Made by a program: the position numbers and the translations under genes
NCBI GenBank assembly: GCA_019634625.1
Contig: JAHCBA010000020.1
Location: 50,200-114,199, forward strand
Source of the DNA: Verrucomicrobiia bacterium
Lineage (GTDB): Bacteria; Verrucomicrobiota; Verrucomicrobiia; Limisphaerales; CAIMTB01
Reading direction: 5' to 3'
DNA length: 64,000 bases
Part shown: positions 58,853-64,000 of the stretch, piece by piece
Layout of the letters: every line of letters starts with the position of its first letter
How positions within the stretch are numbered: position 1 is the first letter of the stretch
Notes under the pieces: generated by a model
The model's input: only the letters and a program-made list of their open reading frames with translations
The model's database searches: none
Told to the model about the DNA's origin: nothing

Positions 58853-61800
58853 TCACCTCGGGAGGTCCTCATCCCGCACCTCGGCGGGACCCTCCCCGGC
58901 TTCCGAAGGCAATACCGGCGGTTCCCCCTCTCCCCGCTCCGGAGACATCGGCTCGAGGCGCTTCAGCATCCCCTCGCTCTCCCCCAGTTCCCCCCGCTCC
59001 ACCAGCGCGGTCACCTGTTCCACGATGACCGCCCGAAGCGGGGCCGGTGTGACCTTGAACCCCAGCCAGCGCGCCACCCCGACCGGCACCTCGTCCCGCG
59101 CCGCGCCATGGTGCGCCTCCACCAGCGCCAGGATCGCCGCGCGAACCTCCGCAGGGGGCACCCGTTCCGCCCGACGCACCCCGGGCACAACGACGGCCTC
59201 CCGGTTGCGAATCCTCACCGGCGCCCCGGCCACCGCCGCAAACGGTCCCTCCCATTCAAGGACCTTCGACGCCTCCGCCGAGCGCAATGCCGCCGAGACC
59301 GCCTCCTGAACCGTGACCCCGGCCTTGGGCAATCCCCACAGATCCCGCACCCGCGCCACCACCTCCTCCTCGTGGATCGGCCCCTCCTCCCGGATGATCC
59401 GCAGGACCACCCGCGTCAGGTCCCCCACCGGGATCTCGTTCGGCCTTCGCTTGCTTACGGCGAAGTTGGCCTCGCGGTAGGGTACCGTGACCTCGTCCGC
59501 CACCCGCGCTTCCCCAGCCGCCTCACGTTCGACCGCCCCGTTGGCAGGCACCGCGGAGGCACCGCCCGCCGGTGGGTCCTTTTCGCCCTCTTGGTCCGTT
59601 GCCCCCTCGTCATGGACCGCCCGCCGGATCGCATCCCGCACCCTGCGCAGCGCCTCAACGCCCCCCTGGGACCAGTCGGCCGCCCAGATCCGGTGCAGAT
59701 GCCAGCCGTGGCTCTCCAGCACCGCCTGCCGCAACCGGTCCCGGTCCCGCGCCGACCGGGCGTCCCGGTACGAAACGCCATCGCACTCGATGCCGAGCAG
59801 GTAGTCATCCGGCCGGTCGGGATGGCGCACGGCCAGATCGATGAAACACCCCGCCACCCCCACCCGCGGATCCACCGCATGCCCCAGCGACTCAACCGCC
59901 TGCCGCACCGCCCGCTCGAAGGCCGCCCCCTCGTCCCCTTGATCGCGGGATGCCGCCTCGATCCGGCCGGACCTCGCGTACTCGAGGAAGGTCCGCAGTG
60001 CCGCCACTCCCCGTCCGGAGGCGCGTTCCAGGTCGATGTCCTCGGGCAGGATCGATGCAAACACCTCGCAGCGCCGCCGCGCCCTTGAAATCAGCACGTT
60101 CAACCGCCGCTCCCCGCCCTCCGCCCCCAGCGGCCCGAACCGCATCGCAAGCCGCCCGTCCGCGCCGCGCCCATAACCCACCGAAATGAACATGACGTCC
60201 CGCTCGTCGCCCTGGACGTTCTCGAGATTCTTCACGAAAAACGGCTCGGCGGAGTCGCGGACGAAGAACGCCTCGAGGTCAGGGTTCTCGCGCCGAACGC
60301 GTTCGAGTTCATCGACGATCGCCTGCTGCTGACGCACGGAGAACGCGGCCACCCCCAGGCTCAGCTCAGGTGACCGCAGGGCGTGCTCGATCACCGCCCG
60401 CACCACTTCCCGCGCCTCAATCCGGTTCGACCCCGTCCCCCCGGTGTCAAACACCCCATCCGCCACCGGCCGGAACCCGAGGCCCAGACCCGCCGATCGC
60501 GCCCGCGGGCTGGGCACGATGTAGAGCCGGTTGTCATAAAACTCCCGGTTCGACACGGCGATGAGCGAGTGATGACGGCTCCGGTAATGCCATCGCAGCA
60601 GGCTCTGCGGGAGACCGCGCGCGCAGCACAGCCCCAGAATGCTCTCAACGTCCTTCGCCTCCACCGTGCCATCGCCGGTTTCGTCGTCGTCGGACCCCGT
60701 CTCCTCCGAGGTCAGCCGCGAAAAGAACCGCGTCGGCGGCAACTGCCGGCTGTCCCCCACCACGACCATCTGGCGGCAGCGCGCCATGGCACCCAGCGCG
60801 TCCACCGGCTGCACCTGGCTCGCCTCGTCCACCACCAGCAGATCGAACTCCACCGCGCCCGGATCCAGAAACTGCGCCACCGACAGCGGACTCATCATGA
60901 ACACCGGCTTGATCGCCTGGGCCACCGAACCGGCGTCCCGCAGCAGACGCCGCACCGTGCGATGTCCGCGCTTCCGTTCCATCTCCCCCCTCAGAATGCC
61001 CACCGGCCCCACCGCCCCCCCCGAACCGGGCATGCCTTCGAAATGCGCCTTCAACACCCGGTATCGGGCCAGGTCGAGTCGGTCCCGGTCCAACTCCCGG
61101 AACCGCGCGATCTGCCGCGCATGCACTGTCCCGTCGAACCGGCCCAGGGCCGGATCCGCCGCCATCCACTCCCGCAATCGCGCCCCCAGATCGATCCGGT
61201 CGAACCCCTCCACAGCCTCCGCCGTCGGCACCGTTCCCGTCTCGAGAAGCTCCACCAGCGGACCGCAACCCCACTCGCGCGCCAGACGGGCCCGCCCGAA
61301 GTACGACGTCCAGGCCGGCAGGACATCGAGCCGGGACCCCCAAAGTCCGAGCCGCGCCTCCAGCTCGGCCACCGGAGTCTCCTCGATGGATGCCGTCCCG
61401 AAGGCCGTCCGGGTCTCCACCCGCAATCGCTCGAACACTGCCGCCACCTCGGCACGCGCCTCCGCCAGCCGGGCCTCCAGGTCCTCGCTCAATCCAGACA
61501 GCCGTTCCGGCTCACGCACGCCCGCGAACACCTGCCGGAACTCGCGTCCCATCCCCGCCGCCCGCTGGGCCCGCACCCATTCGAGCACCCCGGCCAGTTG
61601 ATCCCAATCGCTCCGTTCCCTCCGCCAATGGACCCCGAAGGCCGCCTGCCCGAGCGCCCCGGCGTCCCCGATCGCCCGCAGGGCCCGCTGCCCCGCGACC
61701 AGCGCATCCACCATCGCCACCCGTTCCTCAAAGCCCTTGGGCGGTGCCCCGATCGAAACGCCACGCAGCCGCGCCAGGGCACGCCGGAAGTCTCCGTTCA

Positions 61801-63733
61801 GAAAACGCAGCCAGGACCGCCCGTGCGCCGCCAGGGGACCCCGCACATCCGAGAAATCCTGGGACCACGCCTCCTCGACCACCCGCCCTTCGAGTTCGCG
61901 CCGTGCGTTCCTCCAGGCGGTTCCCGCCGCCAGCAGCTCGTTCAACCCATCAAGCCCGGCGTCCCACAAGCCTTCGCACAGTGCCGCCTTGTCCACCTCG
62001 GGGGCCCCCGCCACCAGGCGGCCCATTCGGACATGCCGCTCCGCTCCCGCCAGATCCGTCGCCGCCGGCTGCTCCAGCGCCGCCGCCAGCGCGTCCATCG
62101 CCGTCCGCAACGCCTCCACCCGCTGCCGGGCCGACTTCAATCCCCGTTCGACCGGGTCGCGATCGATCTCGAGGAACCCGTCGCAACCCACCCCCCGCCA
62201 TGGATGCTCCGACGGAAGGCCAATGTCCTCGATCCGCTCCGCCAGTTCCCCGATCAACTGGCGCCGTTCCCGCCGCTCCTCGGGCGTCCAGGTCTCCGAC
62301 CCCGGGAACGCCGCGTCGCCGGCATCGCGTCCCCGGTCCCCCAGAAGCACCAGCGTCCCGATCGCTTCAAAGGCACTCATGCCCGCCGGGACGCGACGTT
62401 CATGGAGCGCCCGGGCATGGGCATTGAGGAGCGTCCGCTGACGTTCCAGTTTCTCGATCGGTCCCTTCTCATCGCGCGCCTTCGGGGCGCCCAGCTTCCA
62501 GGTCCGGCCCAGTTCCTCGATGACCACCCGCTTGTTCGACTTGTTGCTGTGAAGTTCGAGACAGAGATCCCCCAATCCCTCGCGCTCGAGGCGCCGCTTG
62601 ACCACCTCCAGGGCGGCCAGCTTCTCTGCCACGAACAGCACCCGCTTCCCGTCCAGCACCGCCGTGGCGATGATGTTCGCGATGCACTGGCTCTTGCCCG
62701 TTCCTGGCGGCCCCTGGATCACCAGGCTCCGCCCCCGTCGCACCGTCTCGATCGCCAGGCTCTGCGAGTGATCCGCGTCCACGACGTGATCCAGCCGGTC
62801 CGATGGGATCAGCTCGTCGAGATGCACATCCTCCGGGAATGGCGGTTCGCCCGACGGAAACCCGTCCCGCAGCAAGGCTCTCACCAGCGGATGCCCCGCC
62901 GGACCCTTCCCCGCCGGCCAGGCGGCCGGATCGAGGTCCCGGTACATGAGGAACTTCGCGAACGAAAAGAACCCCAGGGTCATGGCATGACCATGCACCT
63001 CCCAGCCCGGCATCCCCTTCACCGCCTCCGTCACCGCCTCGAAGTACCGCATCCAATCCACCGACTCCTCCTCCGGAAACGGCGGCAGATCGATGCCAAA
63101 GTCCCCCTTCAGCCGGGCCCGCAGCGACAGATTCTCCTCCGGATCCTCCTCCAGCCACCGCAGGTGGAACCGGTCCGACGCCGAACGCCGCCGGATCGCC
63201 ACCGGCACCAGCACCAGCGGCGCGTGACGCGGCACCTCCGGCCGGTCCGCCTCGAACCAGCGCAAATGCCCCAGCGCGAGGTACAGAATGTTCACCCCCT
63301 GCTCCTCGATCATCGTCTGGGCATCCCGGTACAGCCCCAGAAGCCGCGATTGCAGCCGCTCCGGCGACAACTGCGTCTGCAACCGCGCATCCGTGTGCCG
63401 CTTCGCCGGCGCACCCTCCGCGGGCCCCTCCTCCTCGGGTTGCGGCAGACCCGCCTCCTCAGACTCCGACCGATCCGACCGATCCGACCGATCCGCCCCA
63501 ACCGCCCCATCCCCCCGCTCCACCGCCTTCCGCCCCTCGGTGCCCGGCAGAAAACTCATCGGCTTCCGTTCCGTCACCAGGATCCGGAACACCTGCTCGC
63601 TCCGTTCGTCGTCGAACTCGATGACCCGCGCCGACCGGTTCCCCACCGGAATGGCCAGCAGACGGTTCCGTGTGGACAGATCCAGCAACTCGCGTCGGCT
63701 GCGTTCCAGGAGTTGTTCCGTGCTCAATGTCAT
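58853..63733 (-). CDS. DUF4011/SF1 helicase/Vsr-like nuclease/DUF3320 protein
   Basis: A 1626-residue protein. Residues 1-250: DUF4011-type region (LLERSRRELLDLSTRNRLLA; EQGVNILYLALGHLRWFEAD). Walker A GPPGTGKS at 341-348 with IANIIATAVLDGKRVLFVAE. Long helical insertion at about 430-870. DEAD-like box VVDEASQVQPVDALGAMARC at about 970, GDSRQLPPTRFFSRL, ENVQGDERDVMFISVGYGRG, and motif VI RLNVLISRARRRCEVF at about 1214. A restriction-endonuclease-like domain (GVAGCFIDLAVRHPDRPDDY, LLGIECDGVSY, LESHGWHLHRIWAADW) at about 1300-1350. DUF3320 at about 1425-1505. This combination resembles the large helicase-nuclease proteins tested as anti-phage systems (hhe-type). The start ATG at 63733 was chosen because it gives the conserved N-terminus; the frame is open to 63919. 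Confidence 0.88.
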   Translation of the reverse strand: MTLSTEQLLERSRRELLDLSTRNRLLAIPVGNRSARVIEFDDERSEQVFRILVTERKPMSFLPGTEGRKAVERGDGAVGADRSDRSDRSESEEAGLPQPEEEGPAEGAPAKRHTDARLQTQLSPERLQSRLLGLYRDAQTMIEEQGVNILYLALGHLRWFEADRPEVPRHAPLVLVPVAIRRRSASDRFHLRWLEEDPEENLSLRARLKGDFGIDLPPFPEEESVDWMRYFEAVTEAVKGMPGWEVHGHAMTLGFFSFAKFLMYRDLDPAAWPAGKGPAGHPLVRALLRDGFPSGEPPFPEDVHLDELIPSDRLDHVVDADHSQSLAIETVRRGRSLVIQGPPGTGKSQCIANIIATAVLDGKRVLFVAEKLAALEVVKRRLEREGLGDLCLELHSNKSNKRVVIEELGRTWKLGAPKARDEKGPIEKLERQRTLLNAHARALHERRVPAGMSAFEAIGTLVLLGDRGRDAGDAAFPGSETWTPEERRERRQLIGELAERIEDIGLPSEHPWRGVGCDGFLEIDRDPVERGLKSARQRVEALRTAMDALAAALEQPAATDLAGAERHVRMGRLVAGAPEVDKAALCEGLWDAGLDGLNELLAAGTAWRNARRELEGRVVEEAWSQDFSDVRGPLAAHGRSWLRFLNGDFRRALARLRGVSIGAPPKGFEERVAMVDALVAGQRALRAIGDAGALGQAAFGVHWRRERSDWDQLAGVLEWVRAQRAAGMGREFRQVFAGVREPERLSGLSEDLEARLAEARAEVAAVFERLRVETRTAFGTASIEETPVAELEARLGLWGSRLDVLPAWTSYFGRARLAREWGCGPLVELLETGTVPTAEAVEGFDRIDLGARLREWMAADPALGRFDGTVHARQIARFRELDRDRLDLARYRVLKAHFEGMPGSGGAVGPVGILRGEMERKRGHRTVRRLLRDAGSVAQAIKPVFMMSPLSVAQFLDPGAVEFDLLVVDEASQVQPVDALGAMARCRQMVVVGDSRQLPPTRFFSRLTSEETGSDDDETGDGTVEAKDVESILGLCCARGLPQSLLRWHYRSRHHSLIAVSNREFYDNRLYIVPSPRARSAGLGLGFRPVADGVFDTGGTGSNRIEAREVVRAVIEHALRSPELSLGVAAFSVRQQQAIVDELERVRRENPDLEAFFVRDSAEPFFVKNLENVQGDERDVMFISVGYGRGADGRLAMRFGPLGAEGGERRLNVLISRARRRCEVFASILPEDIDLERASGRGVAALRTFLEYARSGRIEAASRDQGDEGAAFERAVRQAVESLGHAVDPRVGVAGCFIDLAVRHPDRPDDYLLGIECDGVSYRDARSARDRDRLRQAVLESHGWHLHRIWAADWSQGGVEALRRVRDAIRRAVHDEGATDQEGEKDPPAGGASAVPANGAVEREAAGEARVADEVTVPYREANFAVSKRRPNEIPVGDLTRVVLRIIREEGPIHEEEVVARVRDLWGLPKAGVTVQEAVSAALRSAEASKVLEWEGPFAAVAGAPVRIRNREAVVVPGVRRAERVPPAEVRAAILALVEAHHGAARDEVPVGVARWLGFKVTPAPLRAVIVEQVTALVERGELGESEGMLKRLEPMSPERGEGEPPVLPSEAGEGPAEVRDEDLPR

Positions 63734-64000
63734 GGCTGATCTCGGACCTGCCGGACGCGCGCCCCTCCGGCGGCGCCGACTTCCTGCCCACCCGGACGGC
63801 CCCCATGCGGGCGCCACCCCGACTCCGAGCACCCCTCCACGGGACACCTCCCCGACCGGGCCGCGGAACGCTGCCATGCCAACCCCCACCCGACGACATC
63901 TTTTCCCCCGCCCCTCCATTAATCAACGCAAACTCCGTGCATATGCACGATTGTTCGGTCCATTCCACCGCCCGACCTCATCTCCACCCCAGCCCCCGGT
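63734..64000. other. upstream region of the helicase-nuclease gene
   Basis: This 267-bp end of the window is the presumed promoter region of the helicase gene. It is less GC-rich around 63910-63965 (TTAATCAACGCAAACTCCGT, GCATATGCACGATTGTTC). The open frames here are shadows. No other gene is visible. Confidence 0.5.

Overview
This 64 kb window is high-GC bacterial chromosome. It is most likely from the Verrucomicrobiota (Pedosphaera/Limisphaerales-like) or a close relative. The inference rests on gene content: several FG-GAP/ASPIC-UnbV proteins, a Cys-type sulfatase, a Tat-exported DUF1501 protein, two Tat-exported Gfo/Idh/MocA oxidoreductases, a DUF6807 (PmoA-like) protein, a PEP-CTERM protein, LamG/PA14 surface proteins with a shared C-terminal module, and DUF58/VWA and DUF4175 operons. 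No rRNA or tRNA gene was seen.

Region 1 (1-16.6 kb) is ordinary chromosome. It holds a partial FG-GAP/ASPIC gene, a sulfatase, a three-gene operon (TPR protein then two tandem ASPIC paralogues, joined by 4-bp stop/start overlaps), a LamG/PA14 surface protein with a good terminator, a Gfo/Idh oxidoreductase, serine acetyltransferase, DUF1501 and thiE.

Region 2 (16.8-21.3 kb) is a 3.57 kb IS66-family element with near-perfect terminal repeats. It carries a DUF4338 (DruA-like) passenger gene between tnpB and tnpC. It is flanked by a duplication, so a 5'-truncated copy of thiE lies on its far side.

Region 3 (about 21.9-30.1 kb, possibly to 31.4 kb) is the most interesting part: an integron cassette array with no integrase in view. 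I count 15 attC-like sites with the expected folded structure and an unpaired base. Seven of them belong to about 365-bp ORF-less units of one repeat family; copies 3-7 alternate with small gene cassettes. The cassettes carry three toxin-antitoxin pairs, small unknown proteins, a DUF5946-like protein, a secreted protein, a GNAT acetyltransferase and a broken hicB.

Region 4 (31.4-64 kb) returns to chromosome. It holds Gfo/Idh, phosphofructokinase, a five-gene operon (DUF4175 protein, long coiled-coil protein, prenyltransferase-like alpha/alpha barrel protein, secreted protein, lipoprotein), DUF6807, PEP-CTERM, DUF58 and BatA-like genes, a ferritin-like protein, an ECF sigma factor followed by an anti-sigma/VWA (YfbK-like) fusion, a 2047-residue surface protein, and a 1626-residue DUF4011/SF1 helicase/Vsr-like nuclease/DUF3320 protein resembling anti-phage helicase-nucleases.

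A dispersed, nearly palindromic repeat of about 160 bp occurs seven times in the chromosomal intergenic regions. It is not found inside the cassette array. Start sites were chosen from overlaps, Shine-Dalgarno matches and signal peptides. Family names come from pattern recognition, not database searches.
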